Below, one piece after another: positions 1 to 8,596 of a DNA stretch of 64,000 bases; the first letter of the stretch is position 1, and every line of letters begins with the position of its first letter. Source of the stretch: Bradyrhizobium commune (GTDB lineage Bacteria; Pseudomonadota; Alphaproteobacteria; Rhizobiales; Xanthobacteraceae); the NCBI RefSeq assembly GCF_015624505.1, contig NZ_CP061379.1, positions 1,302,001 to 1,366,000 on the forward strand. Direction: 5' to 3'. Under the pieces are notes generated by a model that saw only the letters and a list, made by a program, of their open reading frames with translations, made no database searches and had not been told where the DNA came from. The position numbers were made by a program, and so were the translations under genes.

Positions 1-521
1 TCAAGGCGATCACGGCTGACGGGACCGGCCTCGTCGCGTTGTCCTATCGCGGCTATGCCGGCTCGAGCGGCGCGCCGAGCGAAGAGGGCCTGCTGCGCGA
101 TGCCAGAGCCGCCTACGCCTTCACCACCGCGCGCTATGCGGCGGATCGAATTGTCGCCTGGGGCTTTTCACTCGGGACGGGCGTTGCGGTCGCGGTTGCC
201 TCCGAGCAAGCCGTCGGCAAATTAATCCTGGAGGCGCCGTACACCTCGACGGTCGATGTCGCCGCCTCAATGTTCCGCTTCGTCCCGGTCCGCCTCTTGA
301 TGCGCGATCAGTTTCGTTCCGACCAGCGGATCGCGCGCGTCACGGTGCCGCTGCTGGTGATGCATGGCACCAATGACCTTGCCATTTCGATCGGGTTCGG
401 AGAGCGTCTGTTCGCGCTCGCGCATGAACCGAAGCAGTTCGTCCGCTTTGCGGGCGGCGGACACGAAAATCTCGATGCTTTCGGTGCGATTGAAACGGCG
501 AGGCGCTTCATTGCAGATTAG
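1..521 (+). CDS. Alpha/beta hydrolase, 5' end outside the window
   Basis: The C-terminal part of a serine hydrolase, with about 172 codons visible. The frame is open from base 3, so the true start lies upstream of the window. The nucleophile elbow reads GFSLG (Ser codon near 168). A later HGTND segment supplies the likely acid and GGGHENL the catalytic His (codon 462-464). The arrangement resembles the BEM46/ABHD13-like branch of S33-type hydrolases, whose substrates are mostly unknown. The stop (519-521) overlaps the likely start of the next gene, so the two are probably co-transcribed. The exact substrate cannot be told from the sequence. Confidence 0.85.
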   Translation, partial: KAITADGTGLVALSYRGYAGSSGAPSEEGLLRDARAAYAFTTARYAADRIVAWGFSLGTGVAVAVASEQAVGKLILEAPYTSTVDVAASMFRFVPVRLLMRDQFRSDQRIARVTVPLLVMHGTNDLAISIGFGERLFALAHEPKQFVRFAGGGHENLDAFGAIETARRFIAD

Positions 522-1950
522 ATGGCTCGCAAGGTGTGCGGGCGGACTCATCGCCGCGATTCTCGTGCTCTTGCCACAGCCTGTATGGGCTGCAGCCGCC
601 CTCGACGGCGCGGCAATGGGCTGGCCCTATGCGCTGCCATTTGCTGGTCTCCTGCTCTCGATCGCGCTCGGGCCGCTGCTGGCCCCGAAATTCTGGCATC
701 ACCATTACGGCAAGATCGCAGCCGTCTGGTCGCTGCTGGCGCTCGGCGCGCTGGTCTGGCTTGCCGGCGGCATGGCGATGCTCGCCGCGCTCGTTCAAGC
801 GCTGCTCGCCGAATATCTCGGCTTCATCGTGCTGCTGTTCGCGCTCTATGTCGTGGCGGGCGGCATCCTCGTCAGCGGCGACATCAGGGGCACGCCATGG
901 GCAAACACCGGCATCATGGCGCTGGGCACGCTGATGGCGAGTGTCGTCGGTACCACCGGTGCCGCGATGATCCTGATCCGGCCGCTGATCCGCGCCAACC
1001 GGTCGCGGCGACATAACGCCCATGTCGTCGTCTTCTTCATCATTCTGGTGGCCAATGTCGGCGGGGCGCTGAGCCCGCTCGGCGACCCCCCGCTGTTCGT
1101 CGGCTTCCTGCACGGCGTCGACTTCTTCTGGACCACCCGCAACATCTGGCTCCAGACCGCGATCGTTGCAGGCCTGCTGCTTGCCATCTTCTCCGTTGTC
1201 GATGCCTGGCGTTTCCGCAGCGAACCACGGTCCGGCGCGGCGGGACCTGGAGAACCCATCCGGATTCGCGGCCTCGTCAACCTCGCGCTGATCGCGGCCA
1301 TTGTCGCGAGCCTGTTGGGGTCGGCGATGTGGAAGCCGGGCATTGCATTTGATGTCTTCGGTACGCGGATGGAGCTCGAGAGCCTCGTGCGAAATGTCGT
1401 GCTGCTGGTCATTGCCGCCCTGTCGGTCTGGCTGACGCCGGACGAGCACAGGGAGGCCAACGGCTTCACCTGGGAGCCGATCCGCGAGGTCGCAAAACTC
1501 TTTGCCGGCATCTTTGTCGCGATCATTCCGGTCATCGCCATGCTCGACGCCGGCCATCACGGCGCGTTCGCCTGGCTGTTGTCGGCGGTGACCGCGCCAG
1601 ACGGGACGCCGCGCGAGGCGGCCTATTTCTGGTTCACCGGCCTGATGTCGGCATTCCTTGACAATGCGCCGACCTATCTGTTGTTCTTCGAGCTCGCCGG
1701 CGGCGATCCGCAGGTGCTGATGGGCCCTCTCGCGGGCACGCTCGCCTCGATCTCCATGGGCGCGGTCTATATGGGCGCGCTCACCTATATCGGCAACGCG
1801 CCGAACTTCATGGTGAGCAGCATCGCCAATGAGAACGGCATCGAGATGCCGAGCTTCTTCGGTTATCTGCTGCGGGCCGGCGCCGTGCTGATCCCGCTGT
1901 TTCTGCTGCTCACCCTCCTGCCGGTCGCGCCGATCCTGCACTGGCATTGA
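511..1950 (+). CDS. Sodium:proton antiporter-like / CitMHS-type membrane transporter
   Basis: A protein of about 479 residues with a hydrophobic N-terminus followed by roughly a dozen membrane segments. Motifs such as LGDPPLF near residue 190 and LDNAPTYLLFF near residue 385 are typical of the ion-transporter superfamily that holds NhaD, ArsB and the putative citrate transporters (CitMHS). I chose the TTG at 511, which has GGCGAGG about 8 bases upstream and overlaps the hydrolase stop by 11 bases. An ATG at 475 in the same frame is an alternative and would add 12 residues. A cation/proton antiporter follows, which suggests ion homeostasis, but the transported ion is inferred from family only. 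Confidence 0.8.
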   Translation: MQIRWLARCAGGLIAAILVLLPQPVWAAAALDGAAMGWPYALPFAGLLLSIALGPLLAPKFWHHHYGKIAAVWSLLALGALVWLAGGMAMLAALVQALLAEYLGFIVLLFALYVVAGGILVSGDIRGTPWANTGIMALGTLMASVVGTTGAAMILIRPLIRANRSRRHNAHVVVFFIILVANVGGALSPLGDPPLFVGFLHGVDFFWTTRNIWLQTAIVAGLLLAIFSVVDAWRFRSEPRSGAAGPGEPIRIRGLVNLALIAAIVASLLGSAMWKPGIAFDVFGTRMELESLVRNVVLLVIAALSVWLTPDEHREANGFTWEPIREVAKLFAGIFVAIIPVIAMLDAGHHGAFAWLLSAVTAPDGTPREAAYFWFTGLMSAFLDNAPTYLLFFELAGGDPQVLMGPLAGTLASISMGAVYMGALTYIGNAPNFMVSSIANENGIEMPSFFGYLLRAGAVLIPLFLLLTLLPVAPILHWH

Positions 1951-2000
1951 ATCCGCCGGCCGATTTGCTACTGCTGAGCCCGAGCAATTTGGAGCGGTGG

Positions 2001-3098
2001 ATGAGCGCGCATAGCCCGATGCCGAGATCGGCCTGGATCTTCCCGGCGCTGGCCGTGCTGTTATTCGCAGTTGTTACCGCGACAGGCTATGTATTCACGC
2101 TTTCGCCGGGCGGGCTCGGCTTTGCGATCGTGCTGCTCGTGATCCTGTTCGGGACGGTGTTCGCCGCCGTTCATCATGCCGAGGTGATCGCGGAGCGGGT
2201 CGGCGAACCTTTTGGGACGCTGCTGCTGACGCTCTCGGTGACCATCATCGAGGTTGCGCTGATCACGACGATCATGCTGGGCGACAAACCCGCGCCGGCA
2301 CTGGCGCGTGACACCGTGTTTGCGGTCGTGATGATCGTCTGCAACGGGCTGGTCGGGCTCTGCATCTTCATCGGCGGCTTGCGCTACCGCGAGCAGGGTT
2401 TTCAGCTCTCCGGCGCCAACGTCTATCTCAGCGTTCTGTTCGCGCTGGCGACCATCACACTGATCATGCCGAACTACACCACGACGACGCCGGGGCCGGT
2501 CTATTCGACGATCCAGCTTGGCTTCGTCGACGTAGTCACGCTCGCGCTCTACGCGGTGTTTTTGTACACTCAGACGGTGCTGCACCAGGATTACTTCGTC
2601 CATGAACGTGCCGACGGCGAGGGCGGGGAAGTCCACCTCTCGGGCGGGATGTTCGTGCTTAGCGTCGTGATGCTGCTGGCTTCGCTGTTGGCGGTGGTGC
2701 TGCTGGCCAAGAAATTCTCGCTGGTGGTCGATGCGGTCGCGATCAAGATCGGGGCGCCGCCGGCCTTTGCCGGGCTTCTGGTCGCACTCCTGATCCTGAT
2801 GCCTGAGGGCGTCTCGGCCATTTCGGCGGCCCGGAAGAACGACCTCCAGAAGAGCATCAACCTCGCGCTCGGATCGTCGTTGGCAACCATCGGGCTAACG
2901 ATTCCGGCCGTCGGCGTCGCCACCTACGCGCTGGGCAAGGAACTCGAGCTTGGCCTTAGCCCCCAGGGCATCGTGCTGCTGCTCCTGACCTTCTTCCTGA
3001 GCATGCTGACCTTCGGTACGGGCAGGACCAACGTCCTGTTCGGACTGGTCCATATGGTGGTATTTGCGGTGTACGTGTTCATGGTTTTCGTGCCCTGA
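2001..3098 (+). CDS. chaA: Calcium/sodium:proton antiporter, ChaA-like
   Basis: A 365-residue membrane protein of the CaCA superfamily. The two inverted alpha repeats are visible: one around SVTIIEVALITT in the first third, the other around LMPEGVSAISAARKND in the second half. Both carry the conserved acidic residue expected to bind the cation. An acidic cytoplasmic loop (HERADGEGGE) separates the halves, as in E. coli ChaA. The start at 2001 follows GGAGCGG with good spacing; the open frame reaches further upstream, but the extra residues look non-coding. It lies 50 bases after the other antiporter-like gene and ends inside a perfect palindrome that looks like a terminator. Confidence 0.85.
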   Translation: MSAHSPMPRSAWIFPALAVLLFAVVTATGYVFTLSPGGLGFAIVLLVILFGTVFAAVHHAEVIAERVGEPFGTLLLTLSVTIIEVALITTIMLGDKPAPALARDTVFAVVMIVCNGLVGLCIFIGGLRYREQGFQLSGANVYLSVLFALATITLIMPNYTTTTPGPVYSTIQLGFVDVVTLALYAVFLYTQTVLHQDYFVHERADGEGGEVHLSGGMFVLSVVMLLASLLAVVLLAKKFSLVVDAVAIKIGAPPAFAGLLVALLILMPEGVSAISAARKNDLQKSINLALGSSLATIGLTIPAVGVATYALGKELELGLSPQGIVLLLLTFFLSMLTFGTGRTNVLFGLVHMVVFAVYVFMVFVP

Positions 3099-3126
3099 AG
3101 CGCGATCGCGCTTCAGATTATTGTTT
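3096..3126 (+). terminator. Palindromic terminator overlapping the chaA stop codon
   Basis: Bases 3096-3115 form a perfect 20-base palindrome (TGAAGCGCGATCGCGCTTCA), followed by T-rich sequence (GATTATTGTTT). The chaA stop codon TGA is its first three bases. This has the form of an intrinsic terminator, although the hairpin loop is very short. Confidence 0.5.
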
Positions 3127-3139
3127 GGAGAAGGTTCCG

Positions 3140-3424
3140 ATGCTTACCGCCAAGTCCGAGGTTCAGATCGACAATGACGAGGTCCGGGTGACCGAATGGC
3201 GACTCGCCCCGGGCAGCGCTACCGGGCACCACACCCATGGGATGGACTATGTGATTGTTCCCGTCGTCGCCGGCGAAATGACCATCGTGGCGCCGGGCGG
3301 CGAGCGCTCCAAGGCGCAGCTTGCGGCCGGGAAGTCTTACTTTCGCAAGGCCGGCGTCCAGCACGACGTGCTTAACGAAACCTCAACCGAGATCGTGTTC
3401 CTTGAGATCGAGCTGAAGGCTTAG
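3140..3424 (+). CDS. Small cupin-domain protein
   Basis: A single-domain cupin of 94 residues. The first cupin motif is visible as GHHTHGMDYVIVPV, with His residues that would bind a metal. The second motif is weaker, around KAGVQHDVLNE. The ATG at 3140 follows GGAGAAGG (3127-3134) at a good distance and is preferred over the TTG at 3125. It stands alone behind the chaA terminator. Proteins of this size can be enzymes or sugar/ligand sensors, and the sequence does not say which. Confidence 0.8.
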   Translation: MLTAKSEVQIDNDEVRVTEWRLAPGSATGHHTHGMDYVIVPVVAGEMTIVAPGGERSKAQLAAGKSYFRKAGVQHDVLNETSTEIVFLEIELKA

Positions 3425-3565
3425 GGGAGCCTCTGGGAAGTGTTCCGCCGAAGTCTTTAGCCGAAGTCTTGGACTGACGTGATCGATTGCCATCGATCCG
3501 TCGCAGTTGATCCCTTACTATGCCTCAAAGTTCCCGCATCAGATCCTGCGGGGAGTGGCCGAGAA

Positions 3566-4507
3566 ATGCTGAAATACCTCGCTAAAATCTCGATGGATAT
3601 TTTCCCCTCGGTGCTCGCAACGATCATCGGGGCCTACATCGTCAATCATTACATCAACGCCAAGCCGGCGGCGGATGCGCCAGCCGCGGTGGTGGCGCCT
3701 GCCCAGGCCGGCAAGAACGGCAAGCCTGCCGATGTGGCCAACCTCCCGGCCCCCGGCGTCAAGGCCAAGGGTATTTCCGAGAAGAACGTGACCGAGAAGG
3801 CAGCGGTCGAGAAGGCTGCCGACAAGCCGGCCGAGCAGCCTGCTGCCGAGACCAAGGCTGCGGATTTGGCGCCCGCCGAGACCACCCCCCGCGGCCGCGT
3901 GTCGGCGCGTGAGAAGGCAGCGGCCAAGTCCAGCTCGGCGCCTACCCCGGCTGTTGCTGCTCCCGCCACCGTTCCCGTGGTGGAGGCCAATTCGGCTCCG
4001 TCCGTTGCGCCTGCGGCCGCGGGCCCCGATGCCAACGATCTCGCGCGCGCCGCAATCGAGCGCCTGCGCAAGTTCCCCGAGAGCAAGTCGGCAGAAAAGC
4101 CGGTTGAGCCCGCGTCGCAGTCGCAGGAGGCCGCTCGCACGCCCGAAGCGCCTCGTGCCCAGGAGGCTCCGCGTGTCGTGACTGCGGCGCCGTCGGCCGT
4201 GCGGCCGCTTCCACCTCCGATCACGGTCTCGACCCCATCCCCCGAAGCTTATGGCAACGGCGCTTCCGGTAATGGCGCTTCGTCGCCGGCTACCTCGCCC
4301 TATACGTCCTCGGTCGGCAATGACGATCCAAATCGGTTGACGCCGCCAGCGGATATTCCGGTCCCGGTAATCGCGCCGCCGCTCGACCTGCGCGCCGACG
4401 CCGGCGCGCCCGCGCCGCGGCCCAAGAGCAATGTCGCCGACGAGATGCTGTCCGGCGTCAAGTCGATGTTCCACGCCGTTCTGCCCAAGAACGTCACCCC
4501 GGACTAG
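3566..4507 (+). CDS. Membrane-anchored Ala/Pro-rich hypothetical protein
   Basis: A 313-residue protein with one membrane segment near the N-terminus (IFPSVLATIIGAYIVNHYI, about residues 12-30). A long low-complexity tail rich in Ala, Pro, Lys and Glu follows, with a short ordered-looking end (DEMLSGVKSMFHAVLPKN). I do not recognise the family. The start at 3566 is chosen because it comes just before the hydrophobic segment and follows GGGGAGTGG. The frame runs upstream to 3479 without support. Its stop overlaps the stop of the convergent ROK gene. It may be an envelope or periplasm-spanning structural protein. Confidence 0.65.
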   Translation: MLKYLAKISMDIFPSVLATIIGAYIVNHYINAKPAADAPAAVVAPAQAGKNGKPADVANLPAPGVKAKGISEKNVTEKAAVEKAADKPAEQPAAETKAADLAPAETTPRGRVSAREKAAAKSSSAPTPAVAAPATVPVVEANSAPSVAPAAAGPDANDLARAAIERLRKFPESKSAEKPVEPASQSQEAARTPEAPRAQEAPRVVTAAPSAVRPLPPPITVSTPSPEAYGNGASGNGASSPATSPYTSSVGNDDPNRLTPPADIPVPVIAPPLDLRADAGAPAPRPKSNVADEMLSGVKSMFHAVLPKNVTPD

Positions 4508-5766
4508 CTCGTCTCCATATAGTTTCGGTCCACGAGCTCCAACGTTCGCCGCACCATGCCGTCGAGAATCGTCACCGACTCGCTCGGACGCACATGTATT
4601 GCAGTGGACTTGAGCAACCACGGCAAAACCGCCTGTTCGAGCCGCTCCTCATAGGCGGGGCGCATCATCTCAAATGCCTGCAGGCCGGAGCCCGCCAGGA
4701 TGACATGCTGCGGGCGCAGCACCGATATTGTTACGGCGACCGCCTCTGCAAGCGCATGGCCTGCTTGCCGGAATAAGTGCGCGAGGCGAGGATCGCCGTC
4801 CATTGCTCGCTCGCGCAGCAGAGCCATCTGCGCCTCGGACGGCTGCTGTGATAGCGCCGGCGGCAGGTCAAGGAAGGTGCGGGCATCTCGATAGAGCGCA
4901 TAATCGGCGAGATGGGCCTCGATGCAGCCACGCTGGCCGCAGCGGCACTGAGGGCCGTTCGGCGCCAGCTTGACATGGCCGATCTCGCTGCCGGCGCCCC
5001 AGCGCGCCTCGCCGTCGATCACGACGCCCATCCCGACGCCGTGGCCGACCATGATCGTGGCGGACAGGCCCTGGGCCAGTGCCGGCTCCGCGGCCGCGAT
5101 GGCCAGCGCAACTGCGACGGCATCATTCGCCATCACGACCTCGACGCCGAATGCCTGACGTATCGGCTTCGCCAGTTCGACGTCGGTAACCGAGAGCGCC
5201 GGGCTCCACAGATGCCGGCCGGTGTCGGCGTTTACGATGCCCTGGAGCGCGATCCCGATACCAAGCAGCCGATGGCGCGGCGTGGCCGTCGCTTCGAGCA
5301 TGGAGTCGATCTGTGCGATCACGAGGTCGCACAGCGCGGCTGAATCGAGCGCGCGCGTCGCGAGAGCGAGCCGCGATTGCGCCAGGTCCGAGCCACTGAA
5401 ATCCGCGATCAGTGTCTCGATCTGGTTCATGCGCAGCGAGACCGCAATGATGCAGCCAAACGCCGGGTTCAGGGTCAGCAGCACCGCCGGCCGGCCGCGG
5501 CGACGGCCGTTCTCCGCGTCCTCCTCGTCGGTCTCGCCGGGCCACGACATCGCCGTGCCGGTCTCGGACTCGGCTTCGCACAGCAGCTCATCCGAGATCA
5601 GCCGCGCCGTTATGGCTGAAATGGCCGGGAAGCTCAGCCCCGTGCTGCGCGCCAGCTCCACCCGCGGCGATGGTCCCTGGCGTCGCAAGACTTCGACGAG
5701 ACGGCCACGGTTCGATCCGCGAGCCACGCCTGACGCACGTTTCGGTGGCTCGGGTTGGTCATCCAT
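4504..5766 (-). CDS. ROK-family transcriptional regulator of the divergent sugar transporter
   Basis: A repressor-type ROK protein of 420 residues. An N-terminal winged helix-turn-helix (SNRGRLVEVLRRQGPSPRVE onward) is followed by a sugar-kinase-like domain containing the ROK zinc motif CRCGQRGCIEAH. The ATG at 5766 is preferred. The frame extends to 5802, but the extra codons run across an inverted repeat that looks like an operator. It is divergent from a CUT2 sugar importer, the usual arrangement for a ROK regulator that senses the imported sugar. The effector is unknown. Confidence 0.85.
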   Translation of the reverse strand: MDDQPEPPKRASGVARGSNRGRLVEVLRRQGPSPRVELARSTGLSFPAISAITARLISDELLCEAESETGTAMSWPGETDEEDAENGRRRGRPAVLLTLNPAFGCIIAVSLRMNQIETLIADFSGSDLAQSRLALATRALDSAALCDLVIAQIDSMLEATATPRHRLLGIGIALQGIVNADTGRHLWSPALSVTDVELAKPIRQAFGVEVVMANDAVAVALAIAAAEPALAQGLSATIMVGHGVGMGVVIDGEARWGAGSEIGHVKLAPNGPQCRCGQRGCIEAHLADYALYRDARTFLDLPPALSQQPSEAQMALLRERAMDGDPRLAHLFRQAGHALAEAVAVTISVLRPQHVILAGSGLQAFEMMRPAYEERLEQAVLPWLLKSTAIHVRPSESVTILDGMVRRTLELVDRNYMETS

Positions 5767-5777
5767 GCCGCCGGTTT

Positions 5778-5837
5778 TTAATTCGTTTGCGAAGTTAATC
5801 AATGTCGGGAACCTTTAAATTCGGCCCGGGAAATTAA
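5778..5837. promoter_or_regulatory. Two candidate ROK operators between regulator and transporter
   Basis: Two related imperfect inverted repeats lie 16 bases apart. At 5778-5798 the arms are TTAATTCG and CGAAGTTAA. At 5815-5837 the arms are TTAAATTC and GAAATTAA around a GC core. Both fit the pattern TTAA(A)TTCG...GAA(N)TTAA. They sit directly upstream of the preferred ROK start, so autoregulation is plausible, as is control of the divergent sugar operon. This is inferred from symmetry and position only. Confidence 0.45.
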
Positions 5838-5959
5838 TCGGCCGGACCGAGGTGGAAACGAGAAAAAGTGGTGCTCAAAAGTCGCACTATCATACCTTAT
5901 TGCTACTCCTGCACGAGGGTTGTAGCAGAAACAGCCTTGACCAGAGAGCTTTCCCCGGC

Positions 5960-6035
5960 AATTAATTCATCGCGTAAATAAAATAAGGCGCGTAAACGCC
6001 GCGCTACCCCTCATGCGGGGTGATCAAAAGGGAGG
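5960..6035 (+). promoter_or_regulatory. Leader of the sugar ABC operon with a small hairpin
   Basis: AT-rich sequence with another TTAATTC half-site (about 5963-5969) and a GCGTAAA direct repeat (about 5972 and 5989). A short hairpin follows at 6006-6021 (ACCCC, loop TCATGC, GGGGT). The GGAGG ribosome site is at 6031-6035. The hairpin ends just before that site and could affect translation of the binding protein. Confidence 0.35.
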
Positions 6036-6041
6036 ATGCCC

Positions 6042-7007
6042 GTGAAGCACTCAATGAAGAAATTGATCGTCCCGTTGTTGGCGAGCGCAACCGCGCTCGT
6101 GATGGCCATCGACGTGGCGCAGGCCCAGCAGAAAAAGACCATCGCGCTGGTGACCAATGCCGCGGCCGATTTCTGGACCATCGCCGGCCGCGGGCTCGAG
6201 AAGGCTCAGAAGGAGCACCCGGAATACGATATCCAGTTGATCGTCACCAACGATGCGACCGCGGCGGGCCAGCGGCGTGAGCTGGACGACCTGCTGGTGC
6301 GCGGCGTCGCCGGCATCTCGATCTCCGTAGACGATGCGCCACATGCAACCGAAGAGCTCAACAAGGTTGCGGCCAAGACCGTGCTGATCACGACGGATAG
6401 CGACGCGCCGCAGAGCAAGCGCCTCGCCTATATCGGCACCGACAACATCGCGGCCGGGCGGCAGGCGGGCGAGGAGATCAAGAAGGCGTTGCCGAGCGGC
6501 GGCAAGATCGCGCTGTTCGTCGGCACGATGGACGCCGATAACGCCCGCGAGCGGGTGCAAGGTATCAAGGAAGCGATCGCGGGCACCAAGGTCGAGCTGG
6601 TCGACGTGTTCACCGACCAGGTGGACTTCGCCAAGGCCAAGGCCAACATGGAGAACGTGCTCGTCAAATATCCGGACATTGCGCTGTTGTCCGGCCTTTG
6701 GAGCTACGAGACACCGCTGATCTATGACGCGGTCAAGGCGGCGGGCAAGGCCGGCAAGGTGAAGATCGTCGGCTTCGACGAGGATCAGCGCACGCTGCGG
6801 GGAATTTCCGACGGCACAATCGAGTCGACGGTGGTGCAGCAACCGTATGAATTCGGGTATCTCTCCGCCGTCAACATCATCAAGACGCTGAACGGCGACA
6901 AGTCCTGGATTCCGGCCGACAGCAAGCTGATCGTGCCGACCCAGGTGATCGGCAAGTCGAACGTCGCGGAGTTCACCGCTCATATGAAGGAGCTGCTGAA
7001 GAAGTGA
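6042..7007 (+). CDS. Sugar ABC transporter periplasmic binding protein (CUT2, RbsB-like)
   Basis: A periplasmic ligand-binding protein of 321 residues. A signal peptide (KKLIVPLLASATALVMA...AQAQ) is followed by a type I periplasmic-binding fold of the ribose/xylose/galactose class. Recognisable segments are IALVTNAAADFWTIAGRGLE, ISISVDDA, YIGTDNIAAGRQAG and VGFDEDQRTLRGI. The GTG at 6042 has GGAGG six bases upstream. The ATG at 6036 touches that site and is less likely; the ATG at 6054 is also possible. It is first in an operon with the ATPase and permease. The precise sugar is not determined. Confidence 0.9.
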   Translation: MKHSMKKLIVPLLASATALVMAIDVAQAQQKKTIALVTNAAADFWTIAGRGLEKAQKEHPEYDIQLIVTNDATAAGQRRELDDLLVRGVAGISISVDDAPHATEELNKVAAKTVLITTDSDAPQSKRLAYIGTDNIAAGRQAGEEIKKALPSGGKIALFVGTMDADNARERVQGIKEAIAGTKVELVDVFTDQVDFAKAKANMENVLVKYPDIALLSGLWSYETPLIYDAVKAAGKAGKVKIVGFDEDQRTLRGISDGTIESTVVQQPYEFGYLSAVNIIKTLNGDKSWIPADSKLIVPTQVIGKSNVAEFTAHMKELLKK

Positions 7008-7069
7008 TTTTCAGTACCTTTCGACGTCCGGCTGGCACAACCTGTCGGGCGTCGGACGGGAGGAAATGA

Positions 7070-8596
7070 ATGGCGGAAATCCTGTTCGAACTCGCCGGGA
7101 TCAGCAAGTCCTACCCCGGGGTCATGGCCCTCGACGATGTCAGCCTGCGCGTGGACCGCGGCGAGGTGTTAGGCCTGATCGGCGAGAACGGCGCCGGCAA
7201 GTCGACCTTGATGCGCGTGCTTGGCGGCGTGATTGCGCCGAGTGCGGGCGTGATCCGCATCGGCGGCACTGACCATGCCCGTATGACGGTGAGCGAGGCG
7301 ACGCACGCCGGCATCGCCTTCGTGCACCAGGAACTGAATCTGTTCGAGAATCTCGACGTCGCGGCCAACGTCTTTATCGGGCGCGAGAAGCTTACCGGCG
7401 GCGCGCTGAAGCTGGTGGACAACGCGCAGATGCGTGCCCGCGTGACGCCGCTGCTGGAGCGGCTGGGAGCCGATTTCACGCCCAACACCCTGGTCGACAA
7501 CCTGTCCATCGCGCAGCGTCAGATGGTGGAGATCGCCAAGGCGCTCTCGATCGACGCCCGCGTGATCATCATGGACGAGCCGACCTCCAGCCTGACCATT
7601 TCGGAGACTGAGCGGCTGCTGGAGGTGATTGCCGATCTGAAGGCGCACGGCATCGCCGTGATCTACATCTCTCACCGGCTCGGCGAGATCATGACCTGCG
7701 CCGACCGCGTCGTGGTGCTGCGCGACGGGCGCACGGTGGGAGAACTGGCGCGGCACGAGCTCAACCATGCCGCGATGATCCGGCTGATGATCGGCCGCGA
7801 CCTGAAAGCACTGCATACACCGCCAAAACTACCCCCGCAGCCGGGCGGCTGCGACATCGTCGGCCTCGTGACGTCAGCCTTTCCCGATCGGCAGATCGAT
7901 CTTTCCGTGCGGCATGGCGAGATCCTCGGACTGGCAGGGCTGGTAGGTGCTGGTCGTACCTCGCTTGCCCGCGCGGCCTTCGGCATCGACCCGCCACTAG
8001 GTGGCGAGATCAGGATCGACAACGCGCCGGTCGATGTCGCATCGCCCCGGGACGCGATCAGGCAAGGCATCTATCTGGTGCCGGAGGACCGCAAGAAAAC
8101 CGGACTCGTGCTGGAGCTGCCGATCCGCGAGAACGTGACGCTGGCGAGCCTGCTGAATTACGCGCGGATGTGGCTGGTCAGCGGGACGGCCGAGCGCAAT
8201 GTCGCGAAGGAACAGGTCAGGCGGCTCTCCATCAAGGTGCCGAGCATCGATATGGAGGTCGTGACGCTCTCCGGCGGCAACCAGCAGAAAGTCGTGCTGG
8301 GCAAGTGGCTCTCCATGCAGCCGCGCGTGATGTTCTTCGACGAGCCGACCCGCGGCATCGATGTCGGTGCCAAGAGCGAGATCTACGCGCTGATGCGCGA
8401 ACTCGCCGACCGGGGCGTCGCGATTGTGATGATCTCCTCCGACATGGAGGAGGTCATCGGTGTCTCCGACCGGGTCGCGGTGATGCATGAAGGCAGCGTC
8501 AGCGGTGTGCTGGAGCGCCCGCAATTCAGCGAATACAACGTGCTACGGCTTGCAATGGGCCAGCCGCTGGAACCCATGGAAGCCGCTGCGCCATGA
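7070..8596 (+). CDS. Sugar ABC transporter double ATPase (CUT2, RbsA-like)
   Basis: A tandem ABC ATPase of 508 residues that powers the CUT2 importer. The first domain has Walker A GENGAGKST (about residues 38-46), signature LSIAQRQ and Walker B VIIMDEPTSSL. The second has the degenerate Walker A GLVGAGRTSL and signature LSGGNQQK, as is usual for RbsA/XylG-type proteins, where only one site is fully active. The ATG at 7070 follows GGGAGG. The gene ends in a 4-base overlap with the permease (ATGA), indicating translational coupling. Confidence 0.93.
   Translation: MAEILFELAGISKSYPGVMALDDVSLRVDRGEVLGLIGENGAGKSTLMRVLGGVIAPSAGVIRIGGTDHARMTVSEATHAGIAFVHQELNLFENLDVAANVFIGREKLTGGALKLVDNAQMRARVTPLLERLGADFTPNTLVDNLSIAQRQMVEIAKALSIDARVIIMDEPTSSLTISETERLLEVIADLKAHGIAVIYISHRLGEIMTCADRVVVLRDGRTVGELARHELNHAAMIRLMIGRDLKALHTPPKLPPQPGGCDIVGLVTSAFPDRQIDLSVRHGEILGLAGLVGAGRTSLARAAFGIDPPLGGEIRIDNAPVDVASPRDAIRQGIYLVPEDRKKTGLVLELPIRENVTLASLLNYARMWLVSGTAERNVAKEQVRRLSIKVPSIDMEVVTLSGGNQQKVVLGKWLSMQPRVMFFDEPTRGIDVGAKSEIYALMRELADRGVAIVMISSDMEEVIGVSDRVAVMHEGSVSGVLERPQFSEYNVLRLAMGQPLEPMEAAAP

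Noticed and set aside
508..1947. A 479-codon minus-strand open frame
   Set aside because: Antisense to a multi-pass transporter; the translation is Arg/Gln/Asp-rich with no domain.
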